NCBI RefSeq assembly: GCF_900141905.1
Contig: NZ_FQZF01000032.1
Coordinates: forward strand, 1 to 62,397
Source: Muricoccus roseus
GTDB taxonomy: Bacteria > Pseudomonadota > Alphaproteobacteria > Acetobacterales > Acetobacteraceae
Length of the DNA stretch: 62,397 bases
Direction: 5' to 3'
Made by a program: the position numbers and the translations under genes. Positions 17,076-25,856 of this stretch are shown here, one piece after another (positions within the stretch are counted from its first letter, which is position 1; the number at the start of each line of letters is the position of its first letter). The notes below the pieces were generated by a model that saw nothing but the letters and a program-made list of their open reading frames with translations, ran no database searches and had not been told where the DNA came from.

Positions 17076-17834
17076 TCAGGCCTCGACGGCGCGCTGGTTC
17101 GCCGCGAGCCAGCCGCCGTCGACGACCAGCACATGGCCACTGATGAAGGACGCCTCCTCGGAGGCGAGGAAGTACGCGGCGTTCGCGACATCCTCCGGCT
17201 GTCCAAGCCGCGTGAAGGGCGTGGAAGCGACCATGAGCTGGCGAAAGCGCGGGCTGTTCTCGATGCGCTCCTGGGTGAGCGCCGTCACGATCAGGCCGGG
17301 CGCGACGGCATTTACCCGGATCCCGCGCGGCCCGTAATCGGCCGCCATCTGGTGCGTCAGCCCGATCAGCGCCGCCTTGGACATGCAATAGGCACTGCTC
17401 TCGGCGTTGCCGCGATACCCGAACACCGAGGCCAACTGGATGATGGAGGCACCGGGCTCCATCACGCGCAGCGCCTCCCGCGTATAGCGGAACACGCTGC
17501 GGATGTTGACGTCGAGGAAGCGGTCCAGTTCCTCGTCGTCGGTCTCCCCCGCTGCGTGCGCGCGCCCGATGCCGGCGTTGTTCACCAGCACGTCCAGCCG
17601 GCCATACCGCGCCATGGCCAGTGCCACAGCCTCTTCCGGCGCGGGGCTCGCCGTCACGTCCTGCACCAGCGTCGCGACACGGCCGGGCGCCACGGCCTCC
17701 AGCTCCGTCAGCCCCTCCGACAGCACGTCCGTCGCGACCACCGAGGCGCCCGCGCGCAGGAAACGCTCCGCGATCGCCCGCCCGATGCCGCGCGCGGCAC
17801 CCGTCACCAGCACGACCTGCTTTGTGTCCGTCAT
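17076..17834 (-). CDS. Short-chain dehydrogenase/reductase (SDR)
   Basis: 252 residues from the ATG at 17834 with a GGAGGG site upstream; an earlier in-frame ATG at 17891 would add 19 unlikely residues and run through the promoter. T-G-A-A-R-G-I-G, N-N-A-G, L-A-S-V-F-G and Y-C-M-S-K complete the SDR site; VRVNAVAPGLIVTALTQ follows. It is divergent from the FAD-binding protein at 17928 with a 93-bp shared promoter region. Confidence 0.9.
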   Translation of the reverse strand: MTDTKQVVLVTGAARGIGRAIAERFLRAGASVVATDVLSEGLTELEAVAPGRVATLVQDVTASPAPEEAVALAMARYGRLDVLVNNAGIGRAHAAGETDDEELDRFLDVNIRSVFRYTREALRVMEPGASIIQLASVFGYRGNAESSAYCMSKAALIGLTHQMAADYGPRGIRVNAVAPGLIVTALTQERIENSPRFRQLMVASTPFTRLGQPEDVANAAYFLASEEASFISGHVLVVDGGWLAANQRAVEA

Positions 17835-17850
17835 CGCCGTTCCCTCCAGG

Positions 17851-17896
17851 TTGTTATTTAGGGGTTTGAATACTAGAATTTCAGCTAGCAAGACAA
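17851..17896. promoter_or_regulatory. Overlapping divergent promoters with the shared 18-bp motif
   Basis: Rightward: TTGTTA (17851-17856), 17 bp, TAGAAT (17874-17879). Leftward: TTGTCT (minus strand, 17891-17896), 17 bp, GTATTC (17868-17873). The motif TGAATACTAGAATTTCAG (17867-17884) covers both -10 elements, so one bound protein could control the SDR and the flavoprotein together. Confidence 0.55.
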
Positions 17897-17927
17897 GCGG
17901 CGGGCGCTACGGCGTCGGGAGGAATTT

Positions 17928-19652
17928 ATGGCCAACCCTGAAACAACGGCGGAAGCCGACGTGGTCGTCGTCGGCTCGGGCGCGGGCGGGCTGGCGGCAG
18001 CGATCGTGGCGGCGCAGTCAGGCCTGAAGGTGCTCGTTCTGGAAAAGACCGCCTTCTTCGGCGGGAGTACCGCCGTCTCGGGCGGTGCCGTCTGGATCCC
18101 CGAGAACGCGCTGATGGCCGGCGTCGGCGTGACGGACAGCCGCGAGCAGGTGATGCGCTATCTCCGCAATACGCTCGGAAACCACCTGCGCGAGGACATG
18201 ATCGCAGCCTTCCTCGACAACGGGCCGCGCATGCTGGACTACATGCACGCCCACACCGCCGTGCGCTTCGCAGCCCGCGCGGTGACGCCGGACTACGATT
18301 CCGAGGCCGGCGGCGCTGCGAGCGGCGGCCGCGCGCTCGACCCGGTTCCCTATGATGCCCACGAGCTGGGCGACCTCTTCCCACTGCTGCGGCCGCCCTT
18401 TGCGGAATTCATGGCCTTCGGCGGCATGATGGTGGGCCGCAAGGATGTCGAGCACCTTCTCGGCACCCTGCGCTCTCCGGAATCCTTTCGTCACAGCATG
18501 GGCCTGCTCGGCCGTTACGCGATAGACCGCCTGCGCCACCCGCGCGGCACGCGCCTGCTGATCGGCAACGCCCTGGCGGCCCGTCTGCTGCGATCGGCGG
18601 CGGATGCGGGCGTGACGCTCTGGAACGGCAGCGCGGTGACGGAGCTGGTCCGGCAGAACGGTCGCGTCACCGGCCTGCTGGCCCGCCGGAACGGACAGCT
18701 CCTGCGCGTGGCGGCGCGGCACGCCGTGGTCCTGGCGACGGGCGGCTTCGCCGCGAATGCCGAGGACCGGGCCCGCCTCATCCCGCATCCCGAGCTGCAC
18801 CGCAGCATGTCGCCGGAGGGCAACACCGGCGACGGCATTGCCCTCGGCGTCTCCGCCGGCGGCGCGGTCGAGCAGCACAACGCCAACAACGCCTTCTGGG
18901 CGCCAGTCTCCGTGATGCGCCGCGCGGACGGCAGCGAGGCGCGCTTTCCGCACCTCATCATGGACCGTTCCCGCCCCGGCGTGATCGCCGTGAACAGCAC
19001 CGGGCGGCGCTTCACCAACGAGGCACTCTCCTACCACGACTTCGTCGCCGCCATGCACCGCGCCCACGAGACCGCACCGAGCCTGCCAAGCTGGCTCGTC
19101 TGCGATGCCGGTTTCCTGCGCAAATACGGGCTGGGCATGGCCCGCCCGGGGCCGCGCAGCTATGGCGGGCTGGTGCGCGCCGGATACCTCAAGCGCGGCC
19201 GGACGGTCGCAGAACTCGCCGGCGCCATCGACGTCCCCGCGGCCGCGCTGGAGGAGACGGTGGCGCGCCACAACGGCTTCGCGCAGACCGGCATCGACCT
19301 TGATTTCGGCAAGGGCTCCACCGCCTATAACCGCTACCTCGGGGACGCGTCCCACAAGCCAAACCCGTGCCTTGGCCCGATCGCCCGCGCACCCTTCTAT
19401 GCCGTCGCCGTCTGGCCGGGCGACATCGGCTCCGCCACGGGACTGCGCACGGACCCGCAGGCGCGCGTCACCGACGCCCAGGAACGGCCGATCCCCGGCC
19501 TCTACGCCTGCGGCAACGATATGAACTCCATCATGGCCGGCCTTTACCCCGCCGCCGGCATCACCCTCGGCCCGGCGTTGACCTTCGGTTACGTCGCGGG
19601 GCGCCAGATCGCGGCGGATGCCCGCGCGGACGTGGCGGCCGACGCGGCCTGA
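17928..19652 (+). CDS. FAD-binding dehydrogenase, 3-ketosteroid dehydrogenase/fumarate reductase-like
   Basis: 574 residues. FAD motif VVVGSGAGGLAAAIVAA near residue 14, then G-G-S-T-A-V-S-G-G-A-V-W-I-P, and a C-terminal FAD-binding segment DMNSIMAGLYPAAGITLGPA. This architecture is shared by 3-oxosteroid 1-dehydrogenase and related flavoproteins that dehydrogenate next to a carbonyl. In this setting it could aromatise or desaturate an alicyclic ketone ahead of the hydroxylase; that is inference. It ends at a strong terminator. Confidence 0.85.
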   Translation: MANPETTAEADVVVVGSGAGGLAAAIVAAQSGLKVLVLEKTAFFGGSTAVSGGAVWIPENALMAGVGVTDSREQVMRYLRNTLGNHLREDMIAAFLDNGPRMLDYMHAHTAVRFAARAVTPDYDSEAGGAASGGRALDPVPYDAHELGDLFPLLRPPFAEFMAFGGMMVGRKDVEHLLGTLRSPESFRHSMGLLGRYAIDRLRHPRGTRLLIGNALAARLLRSAADAGVTLWNGSAVTELVRQNGRVTGLLARRNGQLLRVAARHAVVLATGGFAANAEDRARLIPHPELHRSMSPEGNTGDGIALGVSAGGAVEQHNANNAFWAPVSVMRRADGSEARFPHLIMDRSRPGVIAVNSTGRRFTNEALSYHDFVAAMHRAHETAPSLPSWLVCDAGFLRKYGLGMARPGPRSYGGLVRAGYLKRGRTVAELAGAIDVPAAALEETVARHNGFAQTGIDLDFGKGSTAYNRYLGDASHKPNPCLGPIARAPFYAVAVWPGDIGSATGLRTDPQARVTDAQERPIPGLYACGNDMNSIMAGLYPAAGITLGPALTFGYVAGRQIAADARADVAADAA

Positions 19653-19661
19653 GCGATGAAA

Positions 19662-19709
19662 GAGAGGGCCAGGGAGAAGGCATTCTCCCCGGCCCTCTCA
19701 TCTTTTCTT
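19662..19709 (+). terminator. Intrinsic terminator after the flavoprotein gene
   Basis: A long hairpin pairs 19662-19678 (begins GAGAGGGCC) with 19683-19699 (ends GGCCCTCTC), with one mismatch and a 4-base loop, and is followed by TCATCTTTTCTT. This is the clearest terminator in the catabolic region. Confidence 0.8.
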
Positions 19710-19797
19710 GCAAGGCTGCCGCGGCATGGTGGCGTCGGGCGCAGCAGGAACCGAGCAGGTTTCCTCACCGGCCTTTCCCTGATCAGGAGACAACCAG

Positions 19798-20097
19798 ATG
19801 ACCTACCTCGTACTGACGCTCGACAAGCCCGGACACCGTGCGGTGCGGGACGCGCACCGTGCTGACCATTACGCCTATCTGATCGAGCACCAGGCCCGGA
19901 TCCTCGCGGGCGGTGGCCTACAGGACGAGGAAGGAGGCTTCATCGGCGGCGCCACGCTGGTGGAGGTGGAGACCTTGGCCGAGGCGGAGAGCTTCGCCGC
20001 CGGCGATCCCCTCGCCAAGGCAGGTCTCTTCGCGGAGGTGAAGGTCCTGCGCTGGAAGAAGGCCTTCTTCGATCACGCCCGCGTCCCGCCAGCCTGA
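19798..20097 (+). CDS. YciI-family protein
   Basis: 99 residues with the dimeric alpha/beta-barrel YciI fold: H-R-A-D-H-Y-A-Y-L-I at residues 19-28 (conserved Asp/His pair), GGLQDEEGGFIGGATLVEV in the middle and A-G-D-P-L-A-K-A-G-L-F near the end. Muconolactone isomerase-like folds of this kind are found with aromatic catabolic genes but most lack a proven reaction. It stands alone between a terminator and the convergent Liv operon. Confidence 0.85.
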   Translation: MTYLVLTLDKPGHRAVRDAHRADHYAYLIEHQARILAGGGLQDEEGGFIGGATLVEVETLAEAESFAAGDPLAKAGLFAEVKVLRWKKAFFDHARVPPA

Positions 20098-20799
20098 CTA
20101 CATGCCGAAATAGGCGCGCCGGATGCCGTCATCGGCGGACAGCGCCTCGCGGGTGCCCTCGCGGGCGATCCGACCGGATTCCATGAGGTAGACCCGGTCC
20201 GATACGGCGAGCGCCGCCCGTACGTCCTGCTCCACGAGCAGGATCGACACACCCTGCCGGCAGATCTCGCGCACGGCCTGGAACAGCAGGTTCTTCAGCC
20301 GCTGCGCGATGCCGACGGAGGGCTCGTCCAGCACCAGCAGCTTCGGCCGGCTCATCATCGCGCGCCCCACGGCCGCCATCTGCTGCTCGCCGCCGGACAG
20401 GGTGGAGACGCGCTGTCCCGCCCGCTCGCGCAGGCGCGGAAAGAGGCCGAAGACGCGCTCCAGGTCCTCCTCCACCCCTGCCGCGTCACGGCGGGAGAAG
20501 GCGCCCAGACGCAGGTTGTTCAGCACGGAAAGCTCGGCGAAGAGGCGCCGTCCTTCCGGGCAATGGCCCACGCCGAAGCGCGGACGGAAATGCGCGGGCT
20601 GGCCGCACATCTCCTGCCCGTCCAGCCGGATGCTACCGCGCGCGGTCACCGTCCCGGCGATCGCCTTCAGCAGCGTGGTCTTGCCCGCTCCGTTCGGGCC
20701 GAGCAGGCTCACGACCTCGCCCGGGCCCACGTGCAGGTCCACGCCGTGAACCACCTCCGCCTTGCCGTAGGCGGCGCTGACGCCGTGCAGATCAAGCAT
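20098..20799 (-). CDS. Branched-chain amino acid-type ABC transporter ATPase, LivF-like
   Basis: 233 residues from the ATG at 20799. Walker A G-P-N-G-A-G-K-T-T, signature L-S-G-G-E-Q-Q-M, Walker B L-L-V-L-D-E-P and the H-loop replaced by V-E-Q-D (a glutamine-type loop common in LivF). Last of a five-gene leftward Liv operon and overlapping livG by 8 bp. In catabolic plasmids such importers often carry aromatic acids rather than amino acids. Confidence 0.9.
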   Translation of the reverse strand: MLDLHGVSAAYGKAEVVHGVDLHVGPGEVVSLLGPNGAGKTTLLKAIAGTVTARGSIRLDGQEMCGQPAHFRPRFGVGHCPEGRRLFAELSVLNNLRLGAFSRRDAAGVEEDLERVFGLFPRLRERAGQRVSTLSGGEQQMAAVGRAMMSRPKLLVLDEPSVGIAQRLKNLLFQAVREICRQGVSILLVEQDVRAALAVSDRVYLMESGRIAREGTREALSADDGIRRAYFGM

Positions 20800-21544
20800 C
20801 CTCGGCCTCCATCTCCTCGGCACCACCGAGATAGGATTCGATCACCCGGGCGTCGCGCACGATCTCGGCCGGCGTGCCATCCGCGATGACCTTGCCGTAA
20901 TCGAGCGCCACCACCCGGTCCACCAGTCGCATGAACTCGCTCAGCTTGTGCTCGATGATGAGGATCGCCAGCCCCTCCTCGGCATTGAGTTGCCGCAACA
21001 AGGTGAGCAACGGCTCCGTCTCGCTCGGTCCCAGTCCCGCCAGGGGCTCGTCGAGGAGCAGGAGGCGCGGGTGGCTTGCGAGGGCGCGCGCGATGTCGAG
21101 ACGCCGCAGGTCGCCGTAGGACAGGTTCGCGACCGTGATGCCGGACTTGGCGGCGAGGCCGACGCGCTCCGCAAGCGCCGCCGCCTGCACCGCCGGGGCC
21201 TGGCGCGCCCGCGCCCGCGCGCGGGGTCCGAGACAGCCGACTTCGATGTTTTCGAGCGCCGTCATGCCGATGAAGGGGCGCGGCAGCTGGAAGGTCCGCG
21301 CCAGGCCGAGATTGACGATACGGTCCGACCGCATCCCCGTGACCACCTGCCCGTCGAACACCACCGTTCCTGCGGTGGCCGGGATGAAGCCGGAGAGCAC
21401 GTTGAACAGCGTGGTCTTGCCGGCGCCGTTGGGCCCAAGCACCCCGGTCACGGTGCCCTCCTCCAGGGCGAAGCGGACATCGGAGAGGGCGAGGTGCCCG
21501 CCGAAGCGCCGCGTGATCCCCTCGGCCCGCAGGATCGTGCTCAT
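20792..21544 (-). CDS. Branched-chain amino acid-type ABC transporter ATPase, LivG-like
   Basis: 250 residues from the ATG at 21544. Walker A G-P-N-G-A-G-K-T-T, signature L-S-Y-G-D-L-R-R, Walker B L-L-L-L-D-E-P and I-I-E-H at the H-loop; the C-terminus (ADGTPAEIVRDARVIESYLG) is typical LivG. The start overlaps the livM stop by 4 bp (ATGA), so the two are coupled. Confidence 0.9.
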   Translation of the reverse strand: MSTILRAEGITRRFGGHLALSDVRFALEEGTVTGVLGPNGAGKTTLFNVLSGFIPATAGTVVFDGQVVTGMRSDRIVNLGLARTFQLPRPFIGMTALENIEVGCLGPRARARARQAPAVQAAALAERVGLAAKSGITVANLSYGDLRRLDIARALASHPRLLLLDEPLAGLGPSETEPLLTLLRQLNAEEGLAILIIEHKLSEFMRLVDRVVALDYGKVIADGTPAEIVRDARVIESYLGGAEEMEAEDA

Positions 21545-22521
21545 GCCGAGGTTCCCGGGCTGCGGGCCTGCCGCAGTGGCTCCGGCGCCGCATCGCGACC
21601 GCGCGACAGGGCGCGTCGCAGCGCCTGCCAGGCCGGTGCCACCAGCCCGTCCCGCGCGAGGAACAGGGCGATGATCAGAAGGATGCTGTAAACAAGCAGG
21701 CGCCAGGCGCCGAAAGGCCGCAGGAGCTCCGTGGCCAGTGTCAGCACGATGGCGGCGACGACCGGGCCGTAGATGCTGCCCAGCCCGCCCACATAGGCCA
21801 TGGTGATGATCGCCATCGCCATCTGCATCGAGAAGAGCTGCGGGCTGACCTGGAGCTGGAAGTGCGCGTAGAGCACGCCGCCCAGCCCGCCGAAGGCAGC
21901 GCTGATCATCAGCGAGCCGATCTTGTAGAAGGTCACGTCCAGCCCGGCCGCCTGGCAGGCGGCCTCGTCGCCGCGGATGGCGCGCAGCACCAGGCCAAGA
22001 CGCGAGTGGGACAGCCGCAGCAGGATCGCCGCGCTGCCGACGAGGAAGGCGAGGGCGACATAGTAGAAGGCAACGTGGGATTCGACGAGTGGGTCGAGGT
22101 CGTTCAGCCCCTCGTCGCCGCCGGTGTAGCGCCAGAGGATCAGCACGAGCCGCTCCATCACGACGGAGGCGGCGAGCATCGCGAGGGCGAAGTAGGGGCC
22201 GCGCAGACGTAGCGTCGGCAGGCCCACCAGCAGCGCCGCGATGACGCCGACCCCCACGCCGATGGGCAGCCCCATCCAGGGATCGGTTCGCCACAGCGTG
22301 TTGGCGAAGCCGCCGAAATAGGCACCGAGGCCGATGAACAGCCCGTAGCCAAAATTGGCCCGCCCGGTGAGCCCGGACATGAAGTCCCACCCCGCGGCCC
22401 AGATGCCGTAGATGAGCCCGAGGGTGAGCACGCCCAGAAGGTACTCGCCGGGGTTCAGCAGCGGCAGGGCCGCCAGCGCGGCGACGGCGAGGCAGGCGCC
22501 GCCGAAATCGATCGATCGCAT
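21541..22521 (-). CDS. ABC transporter permease, LivM-like
   Basis: 326 residues from the ATG at 22521. Eight or more hydrophobic segments and the family signature G-L-T-G-R-A-N-F-G-Y-G-L-F, then LRLRGPYFALAMLAASVVMERL and MAMAIITMAYVGGLGSIYGP. Inner-membrane subunit pairing with LivH. Confidence 0.9.
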   Translation of the reverse strand: MRSIDFGGACLAVAALAALPLLNPGEYLLGVLTLGLIYGIWAAGWDFMSGLTGRANFGYGLFIGLGAYFGGFANTLWRTDPWMGLPIGVGVGVIAALLVGLPTLRLRGPYFALAMLAASVVMERLVLILWRYTGGDEGLNDLDPLVESHVAFYYVALAFLVGSAAILLRLSHSRLGLVLRAIRGDEAACQAAGLDVTFYKIGSLMISAAFGGLGGVLYAHFQLQVSPQLFSMQMAMAIITMAYVGGLGSIYGPVVAAIVLTLATELLRPFGAWRLLVYSILLIIALFLARDGLVAPAWQALRRALSRGRDAAPEPLRQARSPGTSA

Positions 22522-22531
22522 GGGCCGCTCC

Positions 22532-23383
22532 CTAGAAGGCTTCACGCTTGCCGAGCAGGCCGGCGGGACGCAGCGCCAGCATGGCGAAGACGGCGGCCAC
22601 GGAAATGACCTCCGACCAAGTGGAGGAGATGTGGAAGGCCACGAAGGTTTCCGTGAAGCCGAGCAGGCAGGCGGCCAGAATAGAGCCGGGGATCGATCCC
22701 AGCCCACCGATGATGACGATGCAGAATGCCTTCACCATCGGCAGCAGCCCCATGCTCGGCTGCACCGAGAGAAAGGGGCTGGCCAGCACCGAGGCACTGG
22801 CGGCCAGCGCGGCGGAGAGGCCCATCACGAGGGCGAAAATCCGCTCGGCCGGGATGCCGACATACTCTGCCGCTTCCGGATCCTGCGAGATCGCCAGGAT
22901 CGCGGCGCCAAGGCGGCTGCGCTGGATGAACAGCCACAGCGCGCCGATGAGCACCACGGACACGAGGAGCGTCAGCAACCGCTGCGCCGCGACGTCCACG
23001 CCCAGCACGCTCACCTTGCCATCGATCAGCGGCGGCAGGCTACGCGCCTCTCCCAGGAAGGCGACGGTCAGCCCTTGCTCGACAGCCATGGAGATGGCGA
23101 GGGTGATCATCAGCACAGCCATGTGCGAGTGCCGCAGCGGCCGCACGAAAACGCGGTCGACGGCGACGCCGAAGAGGGCCGTGATCAGCACCGCGGCCAG
23201 CATCGCCGGAAGCACCGGCCATCCGCCGAGGTTGATCAGGATGTAGGCCGCATAACCCGCGACGGCATAGAAGGCGCCGTGCGCGAGGTTGATGATCCGG
23301 GCCACGCCGAAGATCAGCGTGAAGCCCACCGCCAGCAGCGCATAGACCGAACTCGTTACCGCTCCCAGGACGATCACTTCCAT
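22532..23383 (-). CDS. ABC transporter permease, LivH-like
   Basis: 283 residues from the ATG at 23383. Polytopic membrane protein with the LivH signatures INLAHGAFYAVAGYAAY near residue 31 and CIVIIGGLGSIPGSILAACLLG near the end (20 residues or fewer quoted per motif: core G-G-L-G-S-I-P-G). Precedes livM by 10 bp and follows the binding protein. Confidence 0.9.
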   Translation of the reverse strand: MEVIVLGAVTSSVYALLAVGFTLIFGVARIINLAHGAFYAVAGYAAYILINLGGWPVLPAMLAAVLITALFGVAVDRVFVRPLRHSHMAVLMITLAISMAVEQGLTVAFLGEARSLPPLIDGKVSVLGVDVAAQRLLTLLVSVVLIGALWLFIQRSRLGAAILAISQDPEAAEYVGIPAERIFALVMGLSAALAASASVLASPFLSVQPSMGLLPMVKAFCIVIIGGLGSIPGSILAACLLGFTETFVAFHISSTWSEVISVAAVFAMLALRPAGLLGKREAF

Positions 23384-23424
23384 CCCGTAACTCCTTTCTG
23401 CGCCGCATGGCCCGATACGGCAGG

Positions 23425-24684
23425 TCAGCCCGGCGTGCGCGCGTCCGACAGCCAGGGCGGCACGATCATGGCACCGGAGCGGATGGCCTTCGGCCAGAGC
23501 ACCACGCGCTCGCCGTTCGGCTGCCACTGCGCAAAGACGTAGTTGAGCAGCCCGGGGCCCGAGCGGGCGTCATGGCGGTCGTCGAACTCGATGCGTCCCT
23601 CGACGCCCTCGTAGTTCGTCCTCTCCATCTCGGCAACGACAGCATCCGCGTCCAACGTCTTCGCCCGCTCCACCGCCTGCGCGTAGACGTGAAAGCCGTT
23701 GGCGGAGGTCCAGGCCGTGTAGGAGGGGAAATGGCCGGTCCTCTCCTTGAAGCTGTCGAAGAAGGGGATGGTGCGCGGTGTGATGGGCGCGCGCACGGCG
23801 AAGTTGGCGGCGATCATCGACAGGCACTTGCCGTCCACCAGATTGAAGTAGTCGGCGTCCATCGCCCGCCCATCGATTCCGCCCCACAGCACTGGGACGC
23901 GCGTGTCGTGCCACTGCTTCGTCAGCAGATCGCCCTTCGAATGGGCGAGCAGGGTCATCATGAATTGCGCCCCGCTGCTGCGCACGCGCGACAGGATGGG
24001 CGAGAAGTCCGTGGTGCTGTTGTCCACCGTCTCGTTCACGGTGACCTGGGCGCCGACCTTGGCCGCGCCTTCCACCAGGAGGGTAGCGATGTCCTGCGCC
24101 CACCGCGCGTTCTCCGCCACGATGCCGATCCGCTTCAATCCCAGCTCGCCCACCAGCATGCCCGACACGAAGTCGAGCACGTCGGCCGACTGGTTCGAGG
24201 CGTTCATCGTGGTGCGAAAGATATACTTGTAGCGCGCGTAGTCTTGCTTCACCCGGTCCGCGATCGCGGGCGAGGAGGCACCGACGATGACGGTCACGCG
24301 CTTGGCACGGGCGATATGCGGCATGGCCGCGAGGAAGGTGCCGGAGGTGTAGTGGCCGACCAGCGCATCGACCTTATCGTCATTGAGCAGCTTGCGGACG
24401 CCGTTGACACCGGCCTCGGTGTTGTCCGTCTCGTCGGCGAAGGCGACCTCGACCTTCCGGCCCAGCAGTCCGCCCCGCGCGTTCACCTCCTCGACCGCGA
24501 AGCCGAGGGCCGCCCGCGCGTCGCGCCCGAGTTGCACCTGGAGCGGCATGGACATGCCGATGCGGATGGGCTGGCCGGACTGGGCCAGGGCAGGCCTTGC
24601 AAGGCCGAAGCCTGCGACGCCGCCGAGGGTGCCCAGCAAGGCCGTACGGCGGCCCGTCGCCGGCAGACGGGGGATAGGGGTCAT
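23425..24684 (-). CDS. ABC transporter substrate-binding protein, LivJ/K-like
   Basis: 419 residues from the ATG at 24684 with a signal peptide ending A-L-A-Q (about residue 35). Type I periplasmic-binding fold: I-R-I-G-M-S-M-P-L, E-E-V-N-A-R-G-G-L-L-G-R-K-V near residue 66, and V-G-H-Y-T-S-G-T at about 108. It is first in the operon with LivHMGF, so it sets the substrate specificity. The catabolic neighbours and the operator shared with the flavoprotein and SDR genes suggest an aromatic or alicyclic acid. Confidence 0.9.
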   Translation of the reverse strand: MTPIPRLPATGRRTALLGTLGGVAGFGLARPALAQSGQPIRIGMSMPLQVQLGRDARAALGFAVEEVNARGGLLGRKVEVAFADETDNTEAGVNGVRKLLNDDKVDALVGHYTSGTFLAAMPHIARAKRVTVIVGASSPAIADRVKQDYARYKYIFRTTMNASNQSADVLDFVSGMLVGELGLKRIGIVAENARWAQDIATLLVEGAAKVGAQVTVNETVDNSTTDFSPILSRVRSSGAQFMMTLLAHSKGDLLTKQWHDTRVPVLWGGIDGRAMDADYFNLVDGKCLSMIAANFAVRAPITPRTIPFFDSFKERTGHFPSYTAWTSANGFHVYAQAVERAKTLDADAVVAEMERTNYEGVEGRIEFDDRHDARSGPGLLNYVFAQWQPNGERVVLWPKAIRSGAMIVPPWLSDARTPG

Positions 24685-24734
24685 CGACGTGTTCCTCTCG
24701 TGCCGGAGGCATGCTCCTCCGTTGACAACGAGTT

Positions 24735-24767
24735 GGAATTCTAAAATGTTAGTTTCCGCCCCGTCAA
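24735..24767 (-). promoter_or_regulatory. Promoter with the shared 18-bp motif (Liv operon)
   Basis: On the minus strand a -35 TTGACG (24762-24767), 18 bp and -10 TAGAAT (24738-24743). The motif reads GGAATTCTAAAATGTTAG on the plus strand (24735-24752) and covers the -10. Distance to the start codon is about 50 bp, as at the other two sites. Confidence 0.55.
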
Positions 24768-24854
24768 GCCAAACAGAGGGCCCCGCGGCGTTCGCGTCCG
24801 GGCTACCGGCATCGCCGCCCGCCAAGGGTGGCCCAGCACCAGGAACCGCCCGGC

Positions 24855-25802
24855 ATGCGCCTCCCCCTCCTCCTCGCCGCCACCCTGCTCGCCGGCACCA
24901 GGCTGGCCATGGCGCAGGACACCTTCCCGTCGCGCCCAATCCAGATCCTCAACCCCTATACGCCGGGCGGAGCCACGGATGTGCTCGCGCGCGCCCTCGC
25001 GCCTGGCCTTTCGGCACGGCTCGGGCAACCCGTCGTCGTCACCAACCGGGACGGCGCGGCGGGTGCGATCGGCACCGCCGCCGTCTCGCGTGCGGCAGCG
25101 GACGGCCACGGTCTGCTCTTCGCCCCCGCGCTCGTCCTGTCCGTCCTCCCCCAGGCGCAGCGCGGCGTCGAGTACCGGCCGGACTCCCTCGTCCCGGTGT
25201 GCCAGACCTTCGACAATGTCATGGTGATCGCGGTGCGGCCGGACTCCCCGCTACGCTCCCTCGCCGATCTCGTCGCGGCGGCCCGCGCCCGCCCGGGCGG
25301 CCTCAACTTCGGCACGCTCGGCGTCGCCTCCATCCCCCACCTGGCGGCCGTCGAGCTGTCGCAGGCGGCCGGCCTCGACATGGTGCATGTGCCGTTCCGG
25401 GGCGATGCGGCGGTGCTGACCGAGCTGTCGGGCGGGCGGCTGGACTTCGCAACCCTCGTCCTCGGCTCCGTCGCCGGCCGCGACCTCCGGGTCCTGGCGG
25501 TGTTTGCGGAGGCCCGCCACCCGTCGATGCCGGACGTGCCCACCGCGCGGGAGCAGGGCTTCGACGTGGCGCCCACGAGTTTCGGCGGCCTCTTCGCCCC
25601 GGCGGGCACGCCCCCGGCCCGGCTGGTGGCCCTGGAGGGCGCCTGCGAGGCCGCGGCACGGGACGAGACCTACCGCAACGTCGCGCTCTCGGCCTACCAG
25701 CCCCCCGGCTATTACGCGGGGTCGGCGGCGTTCGGCGCCCGGATCGCTCGCGACGTGGCGTCCAAGGCCGCTCTGCTGCGGACCCTCGACCTCGAGCGCT
25801 GA
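24855..25802 (+). CDS. TctC/Bug-family substrate-binding protein
   Basis: 315 residues from the ATG at 24855; the N-terminus MRLPLLLAATLLAGTRLAMA is a good Sec signal peptide, unlike the twin-arginine style of the other four in this window. Bug-fold marks: N-P-Y-T-P-G-G-A-T-D, MVHVPFRGDAAVLTELSGG and MPDVPTAREQGFDVAP. The final part is shorter and degenerates relative to the others. It is followed by a GntR gene and has no permease partner. Confidence 0.87.
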   Translation: MRLPLLLAATLLAGTRLAMAQDTFPSRPIQILNPYTPGGATDVLARALAPGLSARLGQPVVVTNRDGAAGAIGTAAVSRAAADGHGLLFAPALVLSVLPQAQRGVEYRPDSLVPVCQTFDNVMVIAVRPDSPLRSLADLVAAARARPGGLNFGTLGVASIPHLAAVELSQAAGLDMVHVPFRGDAAVLTELSGGRLDFATLVLGSVAGRDLRVLAVFAEARHPSMPDVPTAREQGFDVAPTSFGGLFAPAGTPPARLVALEGACEAAARDETYRNVALSAYQPPGYYAGSAAFGARIARDVASKAALLRTLDLER

Positions 25803-25856
25803 CGCGCCACTCCCCCTCGCCGGGCCCGTGGCGAAGCATGCTACCCTGGCGGTTCG

